Of a stretch of DNA of 36,744 nt, positions 7,956 through 14,782 are shown in pieces. The stretch is taken from NCBI GenBank assembly GCA_049972045.1, contig JBMFKS010000026.1, positions 1 to 36,744 of the forward strand. The letters are read 5' to 3'. Origin of the DNA: SpSt-77 sp049972045 (GTDB lineage Bacteria; Chloroflexota; Anaerolineae; B4-G1; DUEL01). The first letter of the stretch is position 1; every line of letters begins with the position of its first letter. The position numbers and the translations under genes are program-made. Below the pieces are notes generated by a model. It was not told the DNA's origin and did no database searches. It saw only the letters and a program-made list of their open reading frames with translations.

Positions 7956-8639
7956 ATGGTCAAGGTCACCTGGTACGGTCACGCATGCATCGGCATAGAG
8001 GCAGGACCCCACAACTTGTTGGCGGACCCCTTCCTCACGGGCAACCCGCTGGCCGCCGTCGCCCCGGACGCCCTGCGGCCCGACTACATCCTGGTCTCCC
8101 ACGGCCACGGTGACCACGTGGGGGACGCGCTGGAGATTGCCCGCCGCACCGGAGCCACCGTCATCAGCAACTTTGAAATCTGCAACTGGTTCCAGGCCCA
8201 GGGCCATGCCAATGTCCATCCCCACCACATTGGCGGCGGCTTCCCCTACCCCTTCGGCTACCTCAAATTGACCATCGCTCACCACGGCTCCGCCCTCCCC
8301 GACGGCTCCTACGGCGGCAACCCCTGCGGCTTCTTCATCAAGACGGCGGAGGGCCCCCACATCTACCTGGCCTGCGACACCGGCCTCTTCTACGACATGA
8401 AACTGATCGGCGAGGAGGGGGTGGACCTGGCGGTCCTGCCCATCGGCGACAACTTCACGATGGGCCCGGACGACGCGCTCCGGGCGGTGAAACTGCTGGC
8501 ACCCCGCCAGGTCGTCCCCATCCATTACGATACCTTTGACATCATCCGCCAGGACCCCCACGCCTGGGCCGAGCGGGTACGCGCGGAGACCTCCGCCGAG
8601 CCGGTGGTGCTCAGGCCAGGGGAAAGCATTACCCTGTAG
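7956..8639 (+). CDS. UPF0173 metal-dependent hydrolase (metallo-beta-lactamase fold)
   Basis: A 227-residue single-domain protein. It begins VKVTWYGHACIGIE, then DPFLTGNP and LVSHGHGDHVGDA, the HxHxDH metal-binding motif (His49, His51, Asp53, His54). Further ligands are likely in IAHHGS, ACDTGLFYDM and VVPIHYDTFD. Length and motifs match UPF0173 hydrolases, whose physiological substrates are unknown. AAGGAGG lies just before the ATG. Confidence 0.92.
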   Translation: MVKVTWYGHACIGIEAGPHNLLADPFLTGNPLAAVAPDALRPDYILVSHGHGDHVGDALEIARRTGATVISNFEICNWFQAQGHANVHPHHIGGGFPYPFGYLKLTIAHHGSALPDGSYGGNPCGFFIKTAEGPHIYLACDTGLFYDMKLIGEEGVDLAVLPIGDNFTMGPDDALRAVKLLAPRQVVPIHYDTFDIIRQDPHAWAERVRAETSAEPVVLRPGESITL

Positions 8640-8707
8640 CGGGCGCGAATGGGCGCAGAGGCTACCGATGGGGAGCCGGTTGGACGCGCTTCCCGGGAGA
8701 TGTGGAG

Positions 8708-9685
8708 ATGAAACCCTGGCTTCGCGGACTGCTGATCGCGCTGGATGTGCTTCTGTTGCTCCTGCTGGTCGGCCCCTTCCTGGTGCCGGTCCCCCCGCTG
8801 GAGGGGACGGTCCCGCCGGAGCAACTGGCCGATCCCGACAGCCAGTTTGTGGAGGTGAACGGTATCACCGTCCACTACAAAATCGCCGGTTCAGGGCATC
8901 CGGCCTTCCTGCTGCTGCACGGCTTCGCCGCCAGCACCTTCTCCTGGCGGGAAGTGATGGAGCCGATGGCGGAGTGGGGGACCGTTGTTGCCTTTGACCG
9001 GCCCGGTTTCGGCCTGACGGAGCGGCCGATGCCCGGCGAGTGGACGGGCCGCAGCCCCTACAGCCCCGAGGCTCAGGCCGACCTGACGGTGGGACTGATG
9101 GACGCGCTGGGGATAGAGCGGGCGGTGCTGGTGGGCAACTCCGCCGGCGGGGCCGTGGCGCTGCTGACGGCGCTGACCTCCCCGGAGCGGGTGGAAGCAC
9201 TGGTGCTGGTGGACCCGGCGGTCTATGGAGTGGGAGGGACACCAGGCTGGGTGCGCCCGCTCCTCAACACCCCCCAGATGCGCCACCTGGGGCCGCTGCT
9301 GGCCCGCCAGATTCGGAAGTGGGGCGTGGACTTTGGCCGTTCCGCCTGGCACGACCCGGAGAAACTGACGCCGGAAATCTGGGAGGGGTACACCCGGCCC
9401 CTGCGGGCCGAGAACTGGGACCGGGCCCTCTGGGAGGTCACCCGGGCCAGCCATCCCCTGGGGCTGGAGAAGCGGCTGGGGGAGGTCCGGGTGCCCGTGC
9501 TGGTGGTCACCGGCGACGATGACCGCATCATCCCCACCGAACAGAGCGTCCGCCTGGCCAGAGAGATCGCCGGGGCCCAACTGGCGGTCATCCCCGAATG
9601 CGGGCATGTCCCGCAGGAAGAATGCCCCGGGCCGTTTCTGGAGGCCGTGGAGGCTTTCCTGCGGAACATTCATCCCAATCCATGA
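8708..9685 (+). CDS. Membrane-anchored alpha/beta hydrolase
   Basis: A 325-residue protein with an uncleaved N-terminal signal anchor (about residues 5-28) and an extracytoplasmic alpha/beta-hydrolase domain. Visible elements are the oxyanion segment LLHGFAAS, the nucleophile elbow GNSAGG (Ser145), the acid in TGDDDRIIP (about Asp272) and the base in ECGHVPQE (His300). An esterase, lipase or C-C hydrolase role is possible; the substrate is unknown. ATG 8708 is preferred over GTG 8702 because GGGAGA at 8695-8700 is well spaced. Its stop is followed directly, in frame, by the heliorhodopsin-like remnant. Confidence 0.87.
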   Translation: MKPWLRGLLIALDVLLLLLLVGPFLVPVPPLEGTVPPEQLADPDSQFVEVNGITVHYKIAGSGHPAFLLLHGFAASTFSWREVMEPMAEWGTVVAFDRPGFGLTERPMPGEWTGRSPYSPEAQADLTVGLMDALGIERAVLVGNSAGGAVALLTALTSPERVEALVLVDPAVYGVGGTPGWVRPLLNTPQMRHLGPLLARQIRKWGVDFGRSAWHDPEKLTPEIWEGYTRPLRAENWDRALWEVTRASHPLGLEKRLGEVRVPVLVVTGDDDRIIPTEQSVRLAREIAGAQLAVIPECGHVPQEECPGPFLEAVEAFLRNIHPNP

Positions 9686-9817
9686 GTGCTTCACTGCAAG
9701 AAGGTGGGGCCCTGGCGGGACTCTCTCTTTGGGGAACGGGTGTACATCCTCTTGAGCCTGGTGGCCAAGACGGTGCTGGCCTGGCTCATCGGGTTCGGCA
9801 CGCTGGCGCCGGTGTAG
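9686..9817 (+). pseudogene. Heliorhodopsin-like C-terminal remnant (helix 7)
   Basis: The 43 sense codons after the hydrolase stop read like the end of a membrane protein: VGPWRDSLFGERVYILLSL then SLVAKTVLAWLIGFGTLAP and a TAG stop. The S-L-V-A-K-x-x-L-A-W helix preceded by a W-x-(5-6)-GE-x-x-Y loop recalls the last helix of heliorhodopsins, where the Lys carries retinal. Everything upstream of that helix is missing and no start signal is seen, so this looks like a deletion relic. It sits between two intact genes, 11 bp before the peroxiredoxin start. The family assignment is from memory of the motif. Confidence 0.55.
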
Positions 9818-9827
9818 GGAGGTGAGC

Positions 9828-10292
9828 ATGGCACGGGTTGCCGTTCACACCCCCGCGCCCGACTTTGCCCTGGAGGACTTCCGGGGGAGGACGGTGCGCC
9901 TCTCCGACTATCGGGGGAAGAGACATGTCGTCCTGGTCTTCAACCGGGGCTTTATGTGACCCTTCTGCCGCCGGCATATGGCGCAGTTGCGCCAGGACTA
10001 TGAGCAGTTCGTCCAGCGTGGGGCGGAAATCCTCGTCGTCGGGCCGGAGGGGCCGGAGGTCTTTGCCCGTTACTGGGAAGCGGAACGGTTGCCCTTTGTG
10101 GGTCTACCGGACCCGGAGCACGTTGTCCTCAAGCGGTACGGGCAGGAAGTCAATCTCTTCAAGTTGGGGCGGATGCCTGCGCAGGCCATTGTGGATCGGG
10201 AGGGAGTGGTCCGCTGGATCCACTACGGGCACTCCATGAGCGACATCCCGTCCAACGAGGAGTTGCTGGCCCTGCTGGAGGGGCTGGGTTGA
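9828..10292 (+). CDS. Peroxiredoxin-like selenoprotein, in-frame TGA as Sec44
   Basis: The frame from ATG 9828 to TGA 10292 encodes a 154-residue AhpC/TSA-family protein if the TGA at 9957-9959 (codon 44) is read through. The first part (HTPAPDFALEDFRGRTVRLS, HVVLVFNRGFM) and the part after the TGA (PFCRRHMAQLRQDYEQF onward) form one continuous peroxiredoxin-like fold. The TGA falls exactly on the catalytic residue of RGxxCPxCR, giving a U-P-F-C redox motif with resolving Cys47. GGGAGGTG lies 3 nt before the ATG, and a SECIS-like hairpin follows at 9979-9994. Starting at internal ATG 9978 would remove the active site. The product should reduce peroxides or disulfides. The alternatives are a nonsense mutation or a sequencing error at a Cys codon. 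Confidence 0.78.
9979..9994 (+). promoter_or_regulatory. Candidate bacterial SECIS hairpin
   Basis: TGGCGC-AGTT-GCGCCA forms a 6-bp stem with a 4-nt apical loop that has G in its second position. 25 nt separate the TGA from the loop. This fits the published bacterial SECIS rules as I know them (upper stem of at least 4 bp, G among the first two loop bases, about 16-37 nt spacing). Confidence 0.5.
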
Positions 10293-10319
10293 GGGCGGGT
10301 GCCGGCAAGAATCCGCATT

Positions 10320-10350
10320 GGCGGCGGCGGCCCGCAGGGCCGCCGCCGCC
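10320..10350. repeat. GC-rich hairpin (family A) between convergent genes
   Basis: Perfect 14-bp arms (10320-10333 and 10337-10350) around a GCA loop, between the stop of the selenoprotein gene and the stop of the convergent gene at 10361. It could act as a bidirectional transcription block; there is no T-tract. Confidence 0.8.
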
Positions 10351-10360
10351 GACCGGACCC

Positions 10361-10756
10361 TCATCCGGGGCCGCTCCCGGTGGAGCGCCAGTACTCCACC
10401 AGCCGCCGGATGCGGATGCGCTGGGCCCGCAGCCAGCGGCGCGGGCCCAGAATCGCCCTCCCGAACTCCGGGGGACGGTCGGGGAGCCGCTGGAGCCGCC
10501 CCTCGGCCACCAGGCGGTCCCAGAAGGCGAAGAACCGCGCCTGTAGTTCCTCGTCGCTGAATTCGGCCCCCCGCTCGTAGACCTCGCGGGCCAGTTGCTC
10601 AATGTAGGCCGCGGTCTCGTGGATGAGCGTCTCCACCGGCTCAAAGACCATGCCCCACCCGTAGACCGGGTCCAGAGGCATGGAGCCGAATTCCATCGGC
10701 GACGGGGGGCGAGTGGACTCCTGCTCCGATGACGGCCGCCTCTCTCCGGAACTCAT
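10361..10756 (-). CDS. Conserved-looking protein of unknown function, downstream of FIST gene
   Basis: A 131-residue protein that I do not recognise. Residues 1-22 are polar and probably disordered (Ser/Pro/Glu). The rest is helical and charged, with FEPVETLIHETAAYIEQLA, then an EFSDEELQARFFAFWDRLV segment and an Arg-rich C-terminus. No membrane segment or catalytic motif is seen. A strong GGGGAGGA site precedes ATG 10756, only 9 bp after the FIST stop, so the two genes are co-transcribed and may act together. Confidence 0.7.
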   Translation of the reverse strand: MSSGERRPSSEQESTRPPSPMEFGSMPLDPVYGWGMVFEPVETLIHETAAYIEQLAREVYERGAEFSDEELQARFFAFWDRLVAEGRLQRLPDRPPEFGRAILGPRRWLRAQRIRIRRLVEYWRSTGSGPG

Positions 10757-10765
10757 TGTCCTCCC

Positions 10766-11923
10766 CTATGCTCCCAGCACCAGCGCGGAGAGCATCAGAT
10801 TACCGTGCAGGTTGACTCCGGGGACCAACATCCCCTGCTCCCCGAAGGAGCAGAAGCCCAGGAAGGGCGCGTCGCCGATCGCCGACCGGACCGCGCCGAC
10901 CACTTCTCCGATGCGGTCCCCCAGCGCGACGCGCCGTCCGGCGCAGTGGACCAGGAACACGGCGCGAATGTCCCGGATCCCCTGCGCCGCCTGACGGATC
11001 ACCTCTCCGGCCGCCGAGATGATTTCATCCCTCGTCGCCTCCATCAGGACCACATCCTCGCCGTCGGCGAACTCCGCGAAGGCGCCGATGGTGCCGTCCT
11101 CGTTCCCCACCGCCAGGTGCTTGATGAGGTAGGCGTCCTGCACCGGGGCCGCCAGAGGAGCCAGCAGGCTCTCCCCCAGCAGTTTCCAGTCGCCGATGAG
11201 TTCCTCGCGCGCTTTCCCGATCCAGCCGGCATAGACGTCCAGCGCGGGCATGCCGTCCAGCGTCTTCAACAGGCGTCCTGCGGCACCCGCGCGCGCCCGA
11301 ATGGGGGTGGGGCGGTAGCCGCTGCCGAAGGCGTACCCGACCTGTCCAGGGATGTAGAGGGCCGCCACCACGGCGCTCTGCGACAACACCCGGCCATCGG
11401 CGAACACCAACCATTTCCCCTCAATGGTGTTGTCGGCGGGGCTGCCACCCACGATGGGGATGCCAGGGTACTTTCGGCTGATGCCGGCCACCACTGCCTC
11501 CTCGCTGCCCGGCGGAGACGTGACCAGGAACAGGGTCGGCGGCCTCCCCTGTGCTGCTTCCCGGATGGCCAGGCCTGCGGCCAGTGCACCGGCCCGGGCG
11601 GGGTTCCTACTCAGGAGGCAACGGGAGACACCCGCCCGTAGCCCTGAGATGAGCATCAGCCCTGTCGCCCCGTTCGGGCCGGATTGAAACCCGGCGGGGG
11701 TCAGGATGCCGGTAAAGGAACTGCTGCCGAATATCGGCACCCGCCCCAGCCGGCGCGCCACCCGTCGCACCAGAACGGGCAGGTCTATATCCACCGTGGC
11801 GAAGAGAAGGGCCAGTCCCGGGGGCTCCCCCTGCAACCCGTCCAGCGCCATGTTCACGGCCTCATCTGCCGCTGCCTGAGCATCTTTTGCCAGGCTCCAA
11901 CCGACTCCCGCTCGCACGGCCAT
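10766..11923 (-). CDS. FIST-domain sensory protein
   Basis: A 385-residue soluble protein with FIST_N and FIST_C architecture. The N-terminal half has GVGWSLAKDAQAAADEAVNM and the GSSSFTGILTPAGF and IVGGSPADN segments; the C-terminal half has LIKHLAVGNEDGTI and ends GFCSFGEQG. FIST domains are thought to bind small ligands such as amino acids and to feed signal transduction. No kinase or GGDEF gene is adjacent, and its only partner is the unknown gene at 10361-10756. The frame is open upstream to 12079, but GGAGGT directly before ATG 11923 and a promoter at 11973-12001 set the start. Confidence 0.85.
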   Translation of the reverse strand: MAVRAGVGWSLAKDAQAAADEAVNMALDGLQGEPPGLALLFATVDIDLPVLVRRVARRLGRVPIFGSSSFTGILTPAGFQSGPNGATGLMLISGLRAGVSRCLLSRNPARAGALAAGLAIREAAQGRPPTLFLVTSPPGSEEAVVAGISRKYPGIPIVGGSPADNTIEGKWLVFADGRVLSQSAVVAALYIPGQVGYAFGSGYRPTPIRARAGAAGRLLKTLDGMPALDVYAGWIGKAREELIGDWKLLGESLLAPLAAPVQDAYLIKHLAVGNEDGTIGAFAEFADGEDVVLMEATRDEIISAAGEVIRQAAQGIRDIRAVFLVHCAGRRVALGDRIGEVVGAVRSAIGDAPFLGFCSFGEQGMLVPGVNLHGNLMLSALVLGA

Positions 11924-11972
11924 TGCATACCTCCTTACACATCTGGGGAAAACGACCTGAATAACCGCCATA

Positions 11973-12001
11973 ATTATACACCCTAACCGGTCGTTAGGGA
12001 A
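11973..12001 (-). promoter_or_regulatory. Promoter of the FIST gene with overlapping palindromic operator
   Basis: Reading leftwards, -35 TTCCCT (12001-11996, weak), 17-bp spacer, -10 TATAAT (11978-11973). The spacer and part of the -35 box are covered by the inverted repeat CCCTAAC-CGGTC-GTTAGGG (11981-11999), a typical repressor-operator placement. Confidence 0.55.
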
Positions 12002-12051
12002 GTCTTTGCAGGCAACGAACGACGATGCAGGTGCGAAGGGCTGGTGTTCGC

Positions 12052-12080
12052 TTCTCCAAATCCCCCGTTTCGTGTACAAT
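12052..12080 (+). promoter_or_regulatory. Possible promoter for the phospholipase-like gene
   Basis: -10 TACAAT at 12075-12080 with a weak TTCTCC at -35. The predicted start is within 1-3 nt of ATG 12090, so the mRNA may be leaderless; no ribosome binding site is seen. Confidence 0.4.
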
Positions 12081-12089
12081 AGTTACCCC

Positions 12090-12842
12090 ATGCCAACGCC
12101 GATCAATCACCTGGTAATGGCCCATGAGGTCCTGGAACGGGGCGCCGTGGCCGTGCCAGCGCGGCGGCTATTGATGGCTTACTACGGCCCCTTCCTGCTG
12201 GGCCACACCGCCCCAGACGTGCAGACGGTCAGTGGGCAACGGCGGGAAGAGACCCACTTCTACGCTCTCCCGCCCCGCAGCGACGTCCCGGCTGCCCGGG
12301 TCCTCCTGGATACCTACCCGGCCCTGGCCCGCGCCGAGTGCCTGGAACCGGCCCACGCGGCCTTTATCTCCGGCTACCTGGCTCACTTGCTGGCCGATGA
12401 ACTCTGGTGGCGGGAGGTCTTCCATCCCTTCTTCGGTCCGGATGCCGGATGGAGCACCTGGGAGGAGCGGTTGTTTCTGCACAACGTCCTGCGCACATGG
12501 CTGGACGAGGAGGACCAGGCCCGCCTGGATGGCCATGAGGCGTCGGCGCTGGCGACCGCAGAGCCCCGAGGGTGGCTCCCCTTCATCCGGGATGAGGACC
12601 TGCGGGCGTGGCGGGATACGCTGGTGGAGCAGTTGCAGCCGGGGCACCGCATCCGCACCGCTGAGGTCTTCGCAGAACGGATGGGAGTTTCAGCGGAGAT
12701 CGTGGAGACGGCGGCCCACTCGCCTGAGCGGATGGCCTGGATTTTCCGGCACGTCCCCCTGGAGCGCCTCCGGTCCTACCGGGATATGGTTCTGCGCCGC
12801 AGTGTCCAACTGATTAACGAGTACCTCCGGGAGATCCCGTAA
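12090..12842 (+). CDS. Zinc-dependent phospholipase C-like protein
   Basis: A 250-residue all-helical protein of the Zn-dependent phospholipase C/S1-P1 type. Putative metal ligands are spread as in that fold: INHLVMAHEV (His7, His12), LLGHTAPDVQ (His39, Asp43), ETHFY (His56) and FISGYLAHLLADELWW (His99, Asp103). There is no signal peptide, so it is likely cytoplasmic, unlike classical secreted enzymes. The frame is open back to 12006, but ATG 12090 follows a -10 box directly. The substrate is unknown. Confidence 0.72.
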   Translation: MPTPINHLVMAHEVLERGAVAVPARRLLMAYYGPFLLGHTAPDVQTVSGQRREETHFYALPPRSDVPAARVLLDTYPALARAECLEPAHAAFISGYLAHLLADELWWREVFHPFFGPDAGWSTWEERLFLHNVLRTWLDEEDQARLDGHEASALATAEPRGWLPFIRDEDLRAWRDTLVEQLQPGHRIRTAEVFAERMGVSAEIVETAAHSPERMAWIFRHVPLERLRSYRDMVLRRSVQLINEYLREIP

Positions 12843-12915
12843 CGCTATGGGCAACATCCGTTGCGAATGAACCGTCGACGGACAAGGGCCACGGGCGGTG
12901 GGGCGCGCTGCACGG

Positions 12916-12943
12916 TTGCTTTCCTCCCCCGTTAGGTTATAAT
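12916..12943 (+). promoter_or_regulatory. Possible promoter before the membrane protein
   Basis: TTGCTT (12916-12921), 16-bp spacer, consensus TATAAT (12938-12943). The gap to the next gene also holds a GGGGCGAAGCC-type repeat fragment at 12970-13010. Confidence 0.5.
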
Positions 12944-13055
12944 TACGACTACCGCTTGAGGTGGGGCCGAGGGGCTCCTCGGGGCGAAGCCTTCGGCCCA
13001 GGGGCGGGGCGTGGCCTGGCGGTTGCCCCTTCGCATCCGGCGCAGGAGGACGGGC

Positions 13056-13469
13056 ATGGTTCAACTCTTATCCATCCTGGTCCTGACTTTTTCCCTGACC
13101 TTGGCCCTGCTGGGACTCCTGACTCTGTGGCTGGAACGGGGGCCGGGGCGCTGGCAGGGAATCGCGGTGACACTCCTGGGACTGCTGGTGGGCGCCGGGT
13201 ACTCTCTGCTGGCCAGTCGGTATTCCATTCTCCTCTTCGGGGACCTGATTGTGCGGGTGGACCTGCCCCGGTTGATGGCGACGGCCCTGGCCTACACCGT
13301 GGGCGTACTGGGCGGGGCCGGGCTGGCCCTGGGCCTCTTCCTCTGGGTCACCGGTCGCTATCAGGTCTGGCAGATTCGCCGTCGGGTCATCGCGACCGTT
13401 CTCCTGGTGCTGGTCCTGGGGATTCTGCTCACCTTCCTGGCCATCTGGCTGAGCCGCCGGTTGGGGTGA
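13056..13469 (+). CDS. Small integral membrane protein, unknown function
   Basis: A 137-residue protein with four predicted helices: about residues 3-25, 32-52, 73-97 and 108-132. The loops are short and Arg-rich (RYQVWQIRRRV). No family motif was recognised. AGGAGG about 7 nt before ATG 13056 makes this start better than ATG 13011. The HD hydrolase gene follows after 42 bp. Confidence 0.7.
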   Translation: MVQLLSILVLTFSLTLALLGLLTLWLERGPGRWQGIAVTLLGLLVGAGYSLLASRYSILLFGDLIVRVDLPRLMATALAYTVGVLGGAGLALGLFLWVTGRYQVWQIRRRVIATVLLVLVLGILLTFLAIWLSRRLG

Positions 13470-13511
13470 AGCCATGAGTCGCCAGTTGCAGGTCGCAGGG
13501 AGCAGGGAACG

Positions 13512-14126
13512 ATGATCACCATAGAGGAAGCCCGTCAGTACTATCAGGGCCACGAGAACAGTCACGATTTTGACCACGTCCTGCGGGTGTTGGCCCTGGC
13601 GGAACGGATCGCCCGCGCGGAGGGAGGCGACCTGGAGGTGGTCCGGGCGGCGGCGCTCCTGCACGACATCGGTCGGGCCGAGGAGGAGGTCACCGGAGAG
13701 GACCACGCAACCATTGGCGCGGCGCGGGCGCGGCAAATCCTGGCCGGCCATCCGCCGGAGAAGGTGGAAGCCGTGGTGGCGGCCATCGCGTCGCACCGAT
13801 TCCGCTCCGGCCCGCCCCCCGAAACCCCCGAGGCGCGCGCCCTCTTTGACGCCGACAAACTGGACGCGATGGGGGCGATCGGCGTCGCCCGGGCGTTCGC
13901 CCGCGCCGGCTCCCGCGGCCAGAGGCTCTGGGTGCCGCCCGACATCGCAGCCGCCCAGGGCGACGGCACGCCGGAGCACACGCCCGTCCACGAGTTCGTC
14001 GTCAAACTCTCCCGGTTGCCGGAAACGATGACCACCGCCACCGGCCGCGCGCTGGCCGAAGAGCGGCACGCCTTTATGGTGGAGTTCTTCACCCGGCTGG
14101 AGGCCGAGGTACGCGGCGAGTGCTGA
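13512..14126 (+). CDS. HD-domain metal-dependent phosphohydrolase
   Basis: A 204-residue protein with the HD superfamily pattern: DFDHVLRV (His22), AAALLHDIGR (His51-Asp52), IASHRF (His95) and DADKLDAMG (Asp113-Asp118). Proteins of this size with an early H and late DxDxxD hydrolyse nucleotides or phosphomonoesters, but the substrate cannot be read from the sequence. The 42-bp gap before it contains TTGCAGGTCGCAGGGAGCAG, similar in inverted form to the gap at 29422-29455. Confidence 0.88.
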   Translation: MITIEEARQYYQGHENSHDFDHVLRVLALAERIARAEGGDLEVVRAAALLHDIGRAEEEVTGEDHATIGAARARQILAGHPPEKVEAVVAAIASHRFRSGPPPETPEARALFDADKLDAMGAIGVARAFARAGSRGQRLWVPPDIAAAQGDGTPEHTPVHEFVVKLSRLPETMTTATGRALAEERHAFMVEFFTRLEAEVRGEC

Positions 14127-14132
14127 GCCTTA

Positions 14133-14161
14133 CCCTTCTCCCCCGATTCGGGGGAGAAGGG
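14133..14161. terminator. Strong hairpin after the HD gene
   Basis: Perfect 13-bp stem (14133-14145 and 14149-14161) with an ATT loop, 6 bp after the HD stop. There is no T-tract, so its role as a terminator is uncertain. More CCCC/GGGG and TTTCCGC palindromic pieces follow up to 14240. Confidence 0.55.
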
Positions 14162-14269
14162 GGCAACAAAGCCCTTCCGTCTCTTGGAAGCCCCTGAAAG
14201 GGGCTTTGCCTCGTTGAGCCCGGCGGTTTTCCGCTGGGCGAAGGGTTTGGCAGTGAAAGGGGCTGGGCT

Positions 14270-14782
14270 ATGGACAAGTGGCTCCAATTGTTCTGGCTGT
14301 TCATCAAGGTCAACCTGTTGACTACCTCGGGCCCGGCCTCGGCGGGCCTGCTCTACAAAGAGGCGGTGGGACATCTGATGACCGAGGAGGAGTTCATTGA
14401 GGCCGTGGGCTTCTCCAGTGTTCTGCCCGGCAGCGACGCGCTCCAACTGGCAATGTTCGTGGGCTACTCAGTAGGGGGAGTGCCCGGCGCTTTGGTGGCG
14501 CTCGTGGGCTCCATTCTGCCGCCCACTGTCTTGATGCTGGCCATCGTCTCCATCCTGCAGCGGATCCGGGGCGAGGCCTGGGTCAGCAACTTCGTCCAGG
14601 GCCTGGCTCCCGCCGTCGCCGTCCTCATGCTCCTGGTGGCCTGGAAAATCTTCGGCGAGGACGCCCGCAACTGGAAGGCCATCCTCGTCGCAGGGGTCAG
14701 TTTCATCGCTTTCCAACTCAAAGTCCCCCCCGCACTGGTGCTCCTGGCAGCGGGGTTGGTGGGTATCTGGCTCTTCCGATGA
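14270..14782 (+). CDS. Chromate transporter family protein, half-size (CHR domain)
   Basis: A 170-residue membrane protein with one CHR domain. The N-terminal helix FWLFIKVNLLTTSGPASAG and the amphipathic LYKEAVGHLMTEEEFIEAVG are typical. The usual PGP motif reads LPGSDALQ, so Pro is replaced by Ser. Half-size CHR proteins normally occur as adjacent pairs that dimerise; no second half gene is present here, so it may homodimerise or have changed function. Its stop overlaps the universal stress protein start by 4 bp. Confidence 0.82.
   Translation: MDKWLQLFWLFIKVNLLTTSGPASAGLLYKEAVGHLMTEEEFIEAVGFSSVLPGSDALQLAMFVGYSVGGVPGALVALVGSILPPTVLMLAIVSILQRIRGEAWVSNFVQGLAPAVAVLMLLVAWKIFGEDARNWKAILVAGVSFIAFQLKVPPALVLLAAGLVGIWLFR

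Noticed and set aside
9683..9817. Read-through of the hydrolase TGA into the heliorhodopsin-like remnant as a selenocysteine fusion
   Set aside because: The hydrolase ends at its normal family length; the TGA context has no redox motif, and the remnant is a membrane helix unrelated to the hydrolase fold.
9978..10292. Short peroxiredoxin starting at internal ATG 9978
   Set aside because: It would lack the catalytic residue and the first two strands, while conserved coding continues upstream with a good ribosome binding site at 9817-9824.
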